The notes below the pieces were generated by a model. That model was not told the DNA's origin, searched no databases, and saw only the letters and a program-made list of their open reading frames with translations. From the NCBI GenBank assembly GCA_900708905.1, contig CAADRB010000003.1, positions 4,471,752 through 4,535,751 of the forward strand: a stretch of DNA of 64,000 bases, read 5' to 3'. The position numbers were made by a program, and so were the translations under genes. Source of the stretch: Hymenolepis diminuta (lineage: Eukaryota > Platyhelminthes > Cestoda > Cyclophyllidea > Hymenolepididae). How positions within the stretch are numbered: position 1 is the first letter of the stretch; every line of letters starts with the position of its first letter. Positions 1 through 14,200 of this stretch are shown here, in pieces.

Positions 1-2291
1 AACCAGTGTCTGGGGAATCTGAACAAAGTAAGTAGCATTATTTAGTAACTGATCTATCTATTAGCCACCAGATTTTTATAAAGACTGGCTAGAAACTCGG
101 TGATTTAAGAACTCAGGTCGCTAATATGACTAAAACGAGCTTCATTAATAACGAAAATAGTCGAATACTTAACAACCCAATTGCCACTGTCTAGAACTAA
201 CTTTTGCCAATATCGACAGATGCAAGTGTCTTAATATAGTCTGGTTTATCAAATCAAGGATATACCGGTTATTTGTTTAATTTTATAGCCGTCGGCTGCT
301 TATTCATTCATTTGCGGTCAATTCTTTTTAGCTCGTGAAAATCCATTAGACGTGTTGGAGGAAGCAACAATGAATTATCGGGCAGCTTCCTCAAAGGCTG
401 TAACTCGTGGAAAATGGTGAGCGTTCAATAGTCACCTCTTTTAAATTCTATTTTCTCCTCTAATTTAATTTGTTTGCGATAGACTCTAGGTTGATAGTAA
501 AGTGTTGAGTAAAGTAAGTTTATTTTCGTATACCTTACTAACTATTTGTCACTTCATCTATTTCTGAGTGTCGCTTCTCTTCTTATATTACTATTCGTAA
601 TACCAATAAATTGTCACCCTTGTTACCCTTCGCGTAACAACTCATGAACGATTGTAAGTCAGCTAAGTACTTCCTAATTATTAATTAATATTATCCTCAA
701 ATTTAAACTCGAGGCACTCAAAAATGAAGAAGCAATAACTTCCACGTGCATGCTCTCGGCATGTTTGAATTATTCTAATTTATTTTACACTCTGCAGGTA
801 CTACGAAGTTGAACTCTTGACCTATGGCATGGTTCGAGTCGGTTGGGCAACGAAAAATGCTCCTGCAGCTACCACAATAGGCATGAGTGGATCATCTTAC
901 TCTTTTGCTCCTGAACAGGTATTTTCTCTTACTTATTTTTAAATTAGTAGTGTAGTGTGCGTATCACAAACAGGTTTGGTGGTGCATGATTAGTTGTTGG
1001 TCGCATATCATGTGTAGTAAATATAAAGTTTGCTCAGGTGGATTCAACACGCATGATTCATACTTTTAACATCCCTTAACGGTTGTAAAAATGCGGATTC
1101 ATTGTTTCGGATGATTAAATTTCACTCGTTCTCTTACTTCTGTAGGCAAGAAAATACCATCGTGACGGTCGACCCTACGGAAAACGTTGTGAACCCGGCG
1201 ATGTTATTGGCTGCATGCTAAATCTCAACGAGCGATCAATAAGTGAGTATTCCTTTTCGGAAATATAGTTCTCTATAATTCTGGATCTAATCTAAATTCA
1301 CCTCTTTTCTTTCAGTGTTTTCTCTCAACGGCGAAATTATGATGGATCCTCTTGGTCAAGAAATTGCTTTCAAGGACATCAAGCCTCAAGAAAGTAATGC
1401 TAATTAGATAAATCTCGATCTCTCTTGTCTAAATCTAAGCAATTTTTGAAGAAATTTACCTATTTCGAATAAGTAATATTTCCACATTTATACCTATATA
1501 GTTGCAAAAGGCTTCGTGCCAGCTTTTACTCTCGGCTCGGGACAACAAGTTCGTATTAACTACGGCAACGCTGTTCAAACTCTCAAATACTTCACAATCT
1601 GCGGTCTTCAAGAGGGTTACAGTCCTTTCGCTGTGTACGTATTCACCTACTAATTAAATTCGATGGTCGCCTCAATCAAAACTCATATCCATATATTCCT
1701 CTTTTAGTAACATGAGTCATCCAGTTCCCATGTGGTATAGTAAAGTGGACGCTTCTCTCTTCAAGGACTTGAAACCTAATCATAGTCGACTGGAAACTAA
1801 AGTTTCTGGAGCATAGTAAGTATATTACTTGCATGCGACTGAAGTAGCTCTTCAATTTGTATACAACAAATATTTGTTAGTGCTTATTAACTGTAAGACA
1901 ATTAAAATAAAATATAATTGACTATAATTATCTCAGTCCGCCAGTTATAAATATTCTGGCTAAGTCTCCAAGTCCAACTGGACTTCATCAAATGGAATAC
2001 CTGAGATTGAGTTTGGGAATCCGGTGCAAACCACAGTTCACCACGCGGTAAGCTAGCATGACATTTAGCATGATAGCGCATGCTACTTATAAGCACATCC
2101 GTAGAGGCCTGAGTGTATGGATTCGTTGAGGAGCATTTTCGATTGGAATTTATTAAAAAAATGATTTTTTCCTCAGACCTCTTGCTGATCGAAGAGCACA
2201 TTTGGATCACCTTCGAAAACAATTCGAACCAGAGGATTACCGTCATCATGGAATAGCCATGGGAGGAGCTAATATCGATCTCATGGCACAG
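1..2291 (+). CDS. RyR: RyR exons 1-9: SPRY2 domain
   Basis: Exons 1-27, 332-416, 798-918, 1146-1242, 1316-1393, 1502-1634, 1708-1815, 1937-2047 and 2177-2291 (residues 1-291). They encode a SPRY beta-sandwich: RGKWYYEVEL, then [20 protein letters not shown] and the diagnostic [14 protein letters not shown], which matches the end of the second SPRY domain of animal RyRs. This places the window start near residue 1,050 of a full-length receptor. Introns here are short (about 60-380 nt). Exon 1 is assigned from its GTAAGT donor and phase only, so its 27 bases are the weakest part of the model. Exon 8 is more divergent than its neighbours but is held by splice sites and phase. Confidence 0.93.
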
Positions 2292-5200
2292 GTTAGTTTT
2301 GATTTTGTACTGTTTTAAAAGAATTGTGTAGTAGAAGTTTCTAGACTTGTTGCTAATTTTCAGGACATAAGCGGTGCAGCGTTAGAAGTTCGTGACAGAC
2401 GTGGTAAAAGAGCCCGTTTGGCGAATGTCTTCAAGAAAACACGTCCGAGAGAAGTCTCGCCGTCTGAAGTTGCTGGAAGTTTGCCTGGTATGTCTTGACA
2501 GGTTGACCATTTTTTCGTTTGACTTATCGATTACTTATTGATTAAGTAACTGACAAATAGGTGCCGGCGGGGTGAGTTTAGTGAGTGGAAGTGGCAGTAC
2601 TGGACCCGGTGGAAAGAAGGGAGATGCTGCATCTTTCAGTCAGACTTCAGGAGGTCCACATGAAGGTTCCCCTGGGCCCGCATGTGAAGAATTTGAACTA
2701 CTTCTGGTAAGATTTTAATTATTATTGCAAAGAATCTTTAATTTGTAATCTTTTAAAAGCATCTTAAATTTAGGAATATTATAATAGTTCAATTAGGTAT
2801 GAAACGGACGAGGGATTCGAGAAGCAGGGAATGAAGTCAGAAATCAAGGGTCTTACTTTATATGAATTTTAGAGATAGTAAATTGTCCCTTTTCTATTCT
2901 GACTAAGACTTAATAGAAGAAAGAAAGCGAGTGTATTTCTGTTGATATGTTAGCGATGAAGTGCCGCTGAGTAAATTCCGAGTGTGAGCCGATTAAAATA
3001 GATGAATTTCTTCTTTTAGCCTGAGCAGTCAGCTTTGGACAACGCGATTGCGGATTTCATGGACGAATTCGCCTACACCGTTTTGATTCCTCCTGGGCAG
3101 AATCCCTGTCTAGTGAACGTGGGCTGGGTCGGAAGCTGCTTCAAGATCTCCAAACCAGCTTCAATCAGTGGAGGAAATCCTTTTCCTGTGGATCCTGATT
3201 TTAATGTTACACAGTTAGCCACTATTGGAGCTACACCGAATACTCCGACAAGCAAGCGTCCAGCAGGTGACACCACTAGTCTGAACAGTGAAATGAGCGA
3301 GTCGGAGAAAACTTCAAATACGGAATCATCAACTGTTGCTATGGAGAAGCTTCTCAACTTTGCAGAAGTCAGACAAGCCGCTGTATGCCTTCTCCATGAT
3401 GATCTCACCCTGAAAGTAGGATTTGTTTAACCACATACTAATCTCAATCTATCATAATTATTGATATTTTTTAATAGTCTGCAGTTGCAGAACGATCATC
3501 CTTCCTAGTTAATGTTGGTGATCTGATCCAAAAGATTTCAACACCTGACGATATCGGTAAACGAGTTAGCCAGGGTCTAGCTGTCACTTGTTGGGTCGAT
3601 ACTGCATCTGGAACTCTCGGATTCCGCTTGAATGATCGAGATACCCTCATTAGATATCAAGTTGAACCATCGACACACCTCTTTGCTGCTGTGTTTGTTC
3701 GCCCAACGGCTCGAGATTGTGTTCAATTCGAGTTGGGTCGTAGATCGCGATATCATCTTCCTCTAACCGCCGGAATGCTACGTCCTCCTAGACGGGCCAA
3801 TATGGCTATGCCTCATCGACTCAACGTTCAAGCTATTGAGGTTAGTTTGTATCCCATTATTCGAAACGAAAATATACTCTCTACTGATATGATTTTAGTA
3901 AAACTATATTATTATTCATAGCGAGTGCATTGGGCACCTGTTCCAGGTGAACAGGCAAAGATCCAAAGTATGAAAATGAGTGATCAAAGAGGCTGGAGCA
4001 TGCTTTTGGAAAACAGTGCTCCACGTCTTGTTATCCAGCTACCAGAGGCCAATCGTTGCTTCTCAATTCTAGAACTTGAAGATATGCCCGATCTGCTTAA
4101 GTGAGTCCAATAGAATATACATCACCATCAAATTTTAGGGATCCTAATTTCTTTTCCTATTCTAGATTCCATACAAAAACTCTGGCTCTATATCGGGCGC
4201 TTTGTTGTCATGGAAACCACAACGTTGCTCAAAAATTAACGTTACATGTCGATCAGAACCAAATGCTTTTTATAATTCAGTCGAAATGTAAGTTGAGAAA
4301 TCGTTTACAGTAATATCGAATGTTCCCCTTTCATTTGTATCATCCTAATTCCATGCCACAATCTCTAACTGATCGAGTGGCATGAAGCTGAGTATATAGC
4401 CTGATCTAGCGAATCGCCACACTTTGTCCACTGGGCTTGCAGATGTGTGTGCTTATGTGTTTTGTGGCTTACGACATAGCCGAGGTTGACTCAAAATCGA
4501 CAGAAATTTATTGAAATAGGGCTGAGACGTTTTACCTTCAAACGACTTTATCAATTAATAGACTTCTTCATATGATTGTCCAGATATTGTTGGTGGGGTG
4601 CGCTCACATACTGAGAAAATGTTATGCGAGATGTGAATTGCTCATCTCAGGAAAAGACATTCACTTTGCGGTCTTGTGCTATATTCTTCTGCGCTCCACT
4701 AAATGAGAACTCACAAATGGTTGCTTGGCTTGAATAAAGTTATATTGAATGCTATGCCGCCATTATAATTTCATTTATTTCAATAGAAAAATACTTTATT
4801 TTACAGACATGGACGGGTCACTTCGTTCAGAGTTTGTGAATCTTCTTCTTGCAATGCATTTGGAAAGTCACATGAAATTGAAAGAGGTAACTGGACGGGA
4901 GTTCATTGTTCCCCTGGACAAAGACGAAATTGAATCCACAAAATCTCCATCCCATATTCTTAAAATTGTCTACGATTGGGATCCAGATCACATCCCGTCC
5001 GTGAAAGAGCACTGCAGCATTCGTCCTCGACTTATTACTGATCCACATCTTCTGATGTAAGTCGATTTAGCCTAAGCAAAACTCGCGATTTCATTTTTTA
5101 AATAAACATCGTTTATAAAGTTGTTGGCACGATTGTCTAACTTGACACAATCAAATATCAATCGAAAAATGAGAAAATTTATTGATGTTTTGCTGCTTTA

Positions 5201-8200
5201 ATCGCACTTAAATGTCATTTTGCACCCACCTTTTCATTCTAGGCTAAAGCAATCCAGTTCAGAGAGAATAAAACTCATCTCAGCTTCGTAAGAGCTGCCG
5301 AATTGTGTTCTTTAACGTGCATGGCTTTTATCCCTCTTTCAAAGTTACTTCCTGCCAAACCGCCTCACTCACATACATACATCTTACGCTCAACTACCCT
5401 CTATCAAATTCTCCCGTTTATCGCTTAGAAATAGGCATAGTTTTAACCCCCTCTGTTATCTGCTATACGCGCGTTTTATTAAAATCTTCAATCGTTTAAC
5501 CCTTATTAAGTAGAAAAATTGGTATTCTAAATGGGAATGACAGCATGCAAATTATGAAATAAATAATCCTCTTACCGAAAAAGTAGTAAGTAGATGTGCC
5601 TTGTTTTAATCATAGACCGGGTGCAGATGGAACAGGAGTGGGCAACTTTGCGATCCCCCCAGGCAATGCTGATAGCCAAATGGATGCTGCTTTGTCTGCA
5701 GCTTTGGCAGCTGCGGGTCCAGGAGGGTTACTCAAACTCTCTGATTGTCCGCCGTTCCCTCTGGCCTTGTTGAAACGACAGACTCTTGATGCGTTGATTG
5801 ATATGGCCAATACGGGTGGACATGTGCGAGATCCTTTTGGAGGCACTTTCGAACACGCCTTGCTGTAGGTCTACTTTTGTATTTTAAAATATTGCCTTTA
5901 GTCATCATTATTGCAAAGAATATTAAATAGCAATATTACAGCCCTTCTATAATAGTACAAAGATTGTCTAATAACAACAGACTAAAGGCTGATCTCAGGA
6001 TTAAGTTCTCTCAGAGTCATAACACGTTAAGATCTAGCTCAGTGAATCCCTACGGGAAATCTCCCGTACCAGGGCGAACTAGAAAAAGGCGGACAAAGAG
6101 TCATGAATAAGGCAAATTAATTAAGACACCATGATGTCTAGTATTTTCTGGCCTGTCATGGCTAAATCAGTAACGAAGAGCAACTATCTCTAAAACCGTA
6201 AATCCTCGCCTCAAACAAATTCGATCAAAAAGGATGAAGAGTGAAGCTGTACTTCAATTCTATTCCACTATCGATGGGATTACTGCTCTACAGCTCCAAC
6301 AGCCAACACGAATTTCCAATTTATGATAGCTTTAAGTCTAATAAAATACAAGTCGTTGAAACTTAACATAATAGAATGTCATACTCAACGTCGATATCAG
6401 ATTTCATGCGGGTTTCTTCAAACGATCTTTGCAAAATCAGCCATCTATTCTTCCGGGTTGAGGAGTGAAAAAGTAAAAATCCCGATTCCCGTGAACCGGA
6501 TCTCCCTGTTCTTTTTGCCTTTTTTCCTTACAACTATAGGTAGGCATTCGCTTGTCCAAATAGTATAATCCAAACTATATAAGTAAATGGAGACATTATC
6601 TATCACCAGGATTCACACGCGATCCTGTCCGTTTATTTCTATAGACCACTTCTGCTGATTCTCAACCACCTTTTGGTGATGGGTTCTTTGAACGAAGCTG
6701 ACTTAGCCACAGTCCTCGGATTACTGAGTCCCAAACTCTTCCCGAATACTCCAAGTTGGAGAGGTAAATTGCTTAAATTTCACACCCTGTTCAATTTCCT
6801 ATTTAATTCATCCACATTTTGCTTTTAGTAACACCAATCAGTGGAAGTCTGCTCGACCTGCCCTTACCTGAGTCAGTGAAAGTGGAAGTTTGCAATCTTT
6901 TCCACCATCTCTGTGATCTACAACTCCGCCATCGAATTGAATCTATTGTCAAGTTCGCTAATACAGCTGTTAGCGAAATCCAAATGGTAGGTTATCTTAT
7001 CTTTTGTAATAACAATGGAGCCCACAAAAAGTTAATTTATCAGTAATAGTGGAGCATTCCGTTATTTCATTCATCTCTCACATGCATTTATGATTACTGC
7101 ATTGAATCTTATTAAAGTAGATTCTAAAGCTGAAGAAAGCAGAAGTGATTCAATCATGACAGACGGGTCTCACTGTAGATTCTGATCCACTTCATTTATG
7201 CTTCTTATCAGTTTTTACGACAACTGTAAGCTGAAATGAGGCTCTAGTATTATGTTTTTACATAGCTATCTATCAAGAAAGTTCTAACTTGAAACCTGAC
7301 ATTGGAATTGTAGTGGAAATACACTGAAATACACTGATTCATGATCCTTTTGACTGTTATCAAGATTGCTTAGATGCATTATTGAAACATTATTACTTTC
7401 AAGTAGTGGATTCAGACCGCATCGTATCATGTCGTATACATGGTACGCACACTTTCGGAATTGGAGTAATAAAAACCGAGGTCACCAATCTAGGAGTCAC
7501 CGAATAGTAAACACTATTGAACCAGGACCAGATCGTAGAAACTAGAACTACAGTTAGCAGCTAACAACAATTCCAAAAAGTAGAACATAAAGAGTTTTGT
7601 AAGTCAGAATGTCTTGAATAAACCACGTTGAGGATTTGTGAGAGAAAGAGAGAGGAGATGTGAGGGAAGAAGAATAATTAACAATAAATTGTTAATTTAA
7701 TCTTTCTTGGATAAAAATGAATCGTTTTATTCAGCACCTCCTAGGAAAAGTCGTTTATCCATTCGCTTGAGTGTGGGCTCCACCATGAATCTTTTCAGAA
7801 GTCTTCTTAAGCGTCCGAAGTAACGATCGGGCCGATGATTGCTCATAGTCTCCGGAGTTTTGGGATTCCAAAGCGGAGGGAGGTCACATATGTAAGAAAA
7901 ATCTCCGTTGTGTCCGTTTTCAGCTCGGAAATTACCGAGAGTGAAGCAAAAGTACAACAACCTTCCTAATGTCCCATTGGGCGGTATATTTTGTTTGTCT
8001 GTTGATCAGGCAGACAGGATGTCAGTACTGATTGTTGCTTGGGCTTGGTAGACTCAGAGACAAGTCATTTTTCATAAATATTTAGGAAAACGGAGTTGAT
8101 AAATGTGTTGGAAACGCCAGGAGACATTTGGCCTCAAAATGTTCGGAAAGAAACGTTATTTCTTCTAATAGGCTCTCAAACATTCTGTAACGACTTGAGT

Positions 8201-11200
8201 AATCCAGGGTCTGTTGGGAAACCGACGATTCTTGCTTCCGGTATTGTAAAATCATCAGAGATGGTATATAATGTGTGCTCACCCATTTTTTAGCCTGATT
8301 AACCTCATAAATGGCCACAAACCCCGCACTTTTCTTCAAGATTGGCTTTACCCCAACAACCCTGCGATTTAGCACATTTCGAAAAATTTGAAAATTTTAT
8401 GAAAAATGAAACATGATTTGTTAATTTTATTTTTCTTGAATAAAAATTATTCATTTTTTGCCAGCAAATAATTCGACAATCTCTTTTCCTCAATAGGATC
8501 AAATGCAACGCTACTTGGCGATCAAATCAGCTAATCTGCCCTCAGCTGTTGCCGCTCCACGAACTCGTGAATTTCGATGTCCGCCCAACGTGCAAATCCG
8601 CAATCTTCTCTACATGCCTGGTCCAGGAGGTCCGTCGGGTCTTCTGGAAGAAGCTACGACGGGAACAGAAGCTGAAGCGCTTGCTGCACTTGAATTTAAT
8701 GAAGTTCCTGAGGAGCTAGCGGCTGAAGGACACTCCAAAAATCCTTGTGCGGAAGATATTAAGGTGAGTCTATTTAATCAATCTATTAATTTTGTAAAGT
8801 ATGGCCTCTTCTACATTGTTTTAAGGTTATAAGTGTCTAGCTTCTGTCACTGTAATTTATCTGTCCATTAGATATCGCTAGGATACAGTTGACTCAGACC
8901 CTGAGAGAGAGATGGTTGAAGTGTAGTTACTCTCCAGACGCTTCATTAACTCAATTAACATTATATATAAATTGATACTGGTCGTATTCTTGTAAATGAT
9001 GTTTGGGATCAGAAAATTGCTGGAGTGATAACAGTTTACGCTCCTAATAACTGTCGAACAGTCAGTAGCGGCGTGCGCCCGTATATCGATATGGCTGTTG
9101 GGTGATTACGTAGGAATCGCTCATCCCTCGACTCAATCGGTTTCCTGTCATTTTTTATACAGTCTACCTTGAAAATAATATTCTTCGCTAAATGTAACCA
9201 TATTTTAAATGAAACACATCTTAATTTTGATATCAATGACAGGTATCCTGTTTGAATCGCCTTAACCTTTGACCAATGAGTTGATTTTTTCCAGGACCTC
9301 ATGCGTTTATTCCATCATCGCCTAATGAGTCATCTCGGAGTAGTAAAACCTGAAATTGAAGACACTTGGGACTACGAAGGTGCCATTAAGGTACTACAAG
9401 AAGCTGCTGCTGCTGGTCTGAAACAACTGGGTTCGAATCCTGGCACCAGTAATTCAAACACAGTCACTTCTTCAACGACTGGCATTTCAAGCTCTCAGTC
9501 CAATTATACATCAACTTCAACCATTACTGGAGATCAAACCACTAACAGCCCGAACTCAGAACAACCTCAATCTGAGTTGACGGAGCTGTTTAACATCCCA
9601 ACGCTTTTGCTTCCTGAAGGTGTTGGTGATCCTGAATCAGGTGCTGCCGGACCCCCTTCAGCTGTTAAGGCCATCTGGAACCTTGTTTCTGGATCCAACG
9701 GGTCTGAAAAAGATGGAAATAATGGTGGAAGTGGAACCTCTGGACAGCTGGCTTTGGGTGGACCTGAGGGTTTTCATCAGCGCGGACGTGAGTGTTAATT
9801 AGGACGACATCTATTTATAAGTCATTCAGCAGCGTTACAGAATCATACCGTTTTCTTCTAGGGAAACTTCACCAATTAATCCTGGAGACGGTATCTGACT
9901 GGGCACGAAGCTCAATTATTGAGGACGTTGAATTAATCCGGCAGATGTTTTATCTTCTCTATCGTCAGTATGGAGCCCTTGATGAGGTTCGAATTGAAAA
10001 ATATAGTCACCACAATCATTATTTCAGTAGTTCTGTTTTAACCTATCATTGCTTCTTTACAGCTTCGTCAAGGATTGACAAGAACCTATGCAATTGGAAA
10101 TCGTTCCAAGGAGGATGTTTCAAGACTTTTGCGTTCTCTTGGACGAATTAGGTGTCTTCTTGGAGTTCAAGTTGGCGCAAATGAAGAAGTTCTTTTGAAG
10201 AATTGTCTCTGGTAGGTTCTTTGATGATGGTTTTGCCAATTTTCACCTTTTGTTGTGTGTCGAAATTACGGAGAAAAGCCCAAAAAATGACGAGATCCGG
10301 GTGTCAATGTACGCAATAATTTAATCGATGTGGTGCAAATATTTAATAAGCAATCAATAGTGTTTACACATGTTGGAGAATTTGAAAGGCGTACAGTGAA
10401 CTTGGCGGTTGAGGCTATGATGTTGTTTCCAAAATAAGTTTCCGAAAATGTCTGCATTTAGAGTGGAAACAACACAAAATATATCCCTTATTGCACTCAG
10501 AATGGAGAGGAAGGTGACGTCCCTCTTTGGCAAGGACTGCTTTGTGAAAATTGCAGGCAGAAAGGGAATAAAATTTCTTATGCTTAAACCAAGAATCAAT
10601 TTAAATTCAAGCGGTGTACAAACAATTTAGTATGACGATGAAAGTGAGTTATCGAGCTTGTTAAGAAATGCTAGACGAATGTCAGAAATATTTTATGCAC
10701 AATTTACTAACTTTTCTGTTAATTAGGGACATAATGAATAACAATGTCTTCTTCCAACATCCCGACCTGATTCGAGTGTTGGCTGTTCACGAGACAGTTA
10801 TGCAATTGATGGTACACACACTTTCCAAAGCCTCCCTCGACTCACCTTCACTGGCCGCCGCAACTGCTGCCACCACTGTAACTGCGGTAAATTCAACCAC
10901 TTCGGCTCTCCAGCATCAGCGCTCTGTCTCACCGAATGCGGAGGATACTCTGAGACACAGACAAGGCTCTACCACCGGCGCAATTTTGCCTGCAGTCGTA
11001 GAGGAAGGAGAAGAAGCGACACTAAACGGTATAATAATATATTAATATTATTCATAAAATAGCCCAAACCTTAAAAAAATTTTGTTGAAGTTCAACCAAA
11101 ACTGCCTGGTAAGGAATGAAACGTGGATGGGTCCAAAATAAGTAGTTAATGGGGTCAAGGCTCCAGGCGTCTTTTTTTATTTGAAATCTAAGTGCATTGG

Positions 11201-14200
11201 GTTGTCCACTTTCTCAGAAGGGTTAACTAAAGGTGAAAATAAATAAATTGAACCATATGATTAAGCAGAGTGATTACTATACCCCTATACTCAAGATGAG
11301 TGCTAAAATCTCTTTCCTTCATACGAAGTCGGACTTAGAAGAGCTCCCTTAAATAAATAAAAAAGTTAATACAATAGTTATATCAATAATATTTACTTTG
11401 GCTTTTGTAGGCTCGAATATGGGACGAAATGTGATAGTGGGACCGACGGAAATGGTTGTTCAGTGTTGCCGTTTCCTCTGCTACTTCTGCCGAACATCTT
11501 GGCAGAATCAGAAGGCCATGTTTGACCACTTGAGCTACATGCTTGAGAATTCTTCCATGCTTCTGGGTAAGTGACTAAAGTGGGAGGTCAATACGTATCT
11601 AGTCCTGCTTATCTTGATAATGCATGAATTCTCCTTAGCCTAGTAACTGTCATTTCAAGTGCATTCGACGTTTCCTGTGAAAAAATTTGTCCAATACCTC
11701 TCTAATCTTTACTTAAATTAAATTTAATGTCACAACAAATTCCTCCAGTATCTGTATAATTATTCATTAGTTTTCACCATAGAGAACTTTTTTAAAAGAT
11801 CGATTTCGACATATTCATTTAAAAGGCTTTGTTCCAGTTTGTTTGATAGTTCTCACCTAAGACTGTCTTTAAAATACAACTACATTCACTCCATTCTTTA
11901 GGATTCATATCAAGTTAAATCTTAATTAGTTTAATCTAATGAGCGTGGTAGAAGAGGAGTTAAATGGACTCACAATCTCTCCTTATGAGTAACAGACATC
12001 ACGTGACTCGGTTGATTGGCCCCAGAGCTTTCCTTGTTAGTTTGCATGCCATGGATGGTAGATTAGACCTTGCCAATTAACGGCTTCACATCGTGGCTTT
12101 ACAATATCAGTTAAAAGGATCACTGAGGATGTGGGACTAATTTCGTGTTGCCTTCATCACTCATTGAAATATCTCACTAGATTTTTGGAAGAATAGGGCC
12201 AGGTGAGATATCAAGTGGTATTTTCTCGGACATTTTGCATTGAGATGGTGACTTTAACTTGGTGAGAATTGTCTTAAGAAGGCTCTGATTGCTTCAAATC
12301 CTGTATTTAACTCTTCTAACTCGACACAGCCCTCCTAACAGATATCTACAGTTCAAAACCAAAAAGGTAATGTGAAAGAAAAAAACAATGGTCTTTTGTC
12401 ATATGAAGAAAATTCAGACAATATTGACTCATCGTATGCCTTGTGTTTAAGTGGTGGAGGGAAGATAGTATTTGCGTTTCAAGATAAAACAAAGTTAATG
12501 CATCAACGATAAAGAACAAGCAGGGCAAGTGGGGAAATGGTGAAAAGGTGGTAAGCAGGGTGCTAACCTTCTTATTTTACCTTCTCTGAAATTGATGCTC
12601 GAGCCTCGTCTATGAATGGCTGTTGATCAATGTTTGTATTCCAGCTCGTCCAAGCTTGCGAGGTATCTGTCCACTGGACGTCGCCTACTCCTCCCTAATG
12701 GACAACAACGAATTAGCCCTTGCTTTGCGCGAAAAGCAGCTAGAAAAAGTGGCAGTCTACCTCTCCAGATGTGGTGTCCAATCCAACGCAGAGTTACTCA
12801 CCAAAGGATACCCGGATATTGGTTGGGATCCTGTGGAAGGTGAACGTTTCCTAGACTTCCTTCGATTCACAGTCTGGGTCAATGGTTAGTTTAATTACCC
12901 TGCCTCCTGTAATTATAAGAACACCGATTTTCAAATGCATATTTCTTTCCAGGTGAGAGTGTGGAAGAGAATGCTAATCTGGTTGTTCGTCTGTTAATCC
13001 GTCGTCCAGAGTGTTTAGGCCCAGCTTTGCGAGGTGGAACTAAGACTCATTCTTCTCGCCGTCAGCGTCTGAATTCACAGACAGTAGGCCAATCAGGGTC
13101 TGGTGGTGCCGCGGGAAATGCACAAGAAGGGTTGGACCAACTCTCTCCTCCTGGAAGTCCTGAGATAGCAGGTGATTCTGGTGCTGGTGTGAATAGTGCT
13201 GGAAGTACTACTGGAGGGGTTGCTGATGATGCTCATTCGACCACAGCGTCCCAGGCTAATGTATCATCTTCTTCAGCCGGTGGTGGTTTACTAAAAGGTA
13301 GAGTTTACAAATAAAAACAAATATAATGATTATTTTCTAGTGATTGTGCTCTGGAAAAAAAGTTAGTTTTCGATGCTGACTAATGAGAATTGAGTTATAT
13401 ATATTCTATCTAATCATGTTAGAGTATCAGAACAGAGGAGTCATATAAGATATTAAACAGGAAGTGATGAAGTTAGGACATCACAAGTACTTATTTCGCT
13501 TGAATTCGAGAGCATTGAGCTATCCATATTCTCATAAAGGAAGAGCTTAATTTGTGAAGTCGTAAATTTCAATCTTCATCATTTGACTCTCTGATTCATG
13601 GTTGAGACTATTTCTACTATTTGCAGAGCTCGTTGACCCGATTGGTTGGTCATGCCACCCCCGATTTATTTGTGTAACTTTACATCCAAGAGCAAGTAGA
13701 CGAGTTGAGTGCAATCATTAGTTTTTCAATCGTCTCTTCAGTCAGCCTCCTGTGTTACTCAAATGTGTTTGCGCTTATAACAGTACCACACTGAGGCGAC
13801 GGCGGGATTTTGATACAAACATAAAGAACTTGTAAAATTATCGATCAACTTGAGTTATAAAATGGGCTTATATTTTGTCATGCTTTCTTATTTCTTTGGT
13901 TTCTGTGTCTTAGAAATAGTATCGCTACGTTGTGTCCTGTTTCAGAGAGCAAATTACCTGAATGCTTGTGACAGTTTCTAAATTTCACAGTGATATAACG
14001 CATAACTGACTTCTAGAACCTTCAATAAATATAAGATTCCCTTGACAATTAATTCAATTCATACATTGTAGAAGGTTTTCGATAGAGTAATCTATCTAAA
14101 TTCTTTGGTACTCACCAAAAAATAATGTACACAGAGATGCAATTGAATATCGGTATTGAAGGATGAAAAATATGGCCTTAATAGACGAAATTTTGTGCGG

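Larger units (their letters stand above)
6987..8496. other. RyR intron 19 with a nested antisense reading frame
   Basis: This 1.5 kb intron holds an antisense frame (7727-8005) described separately and two copies, about 40 bp each, of an imperfect direct repeat beginning TGTTAATTT (7690-7730 and 8419-8460). Between them lies a segment (8082-8300) with short open stretches on both strands that I cannot assign. The first 700 bases show nothing recognisable. Confidence 0.6.

Noticed and set aside
3073..3408. 111-codon - strand frame
   Set aside because: Antisense of RyR exon 12, whose + strand frame matches SPRY3.
9428..9442. GGTTCGAATCC, a tRNA B-box-like word
   Set aside because: It lies inside RyR coding exon 21 and no acceptor stem or A box accompanies it.
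12623..12889. Two overlapping + strand frames at RyR exon 26
   Set aside because: Only the frame reading [11 protein letters not shown] and [10 protein letters not shown] is RyR; the other is an out-of-frame shadow.
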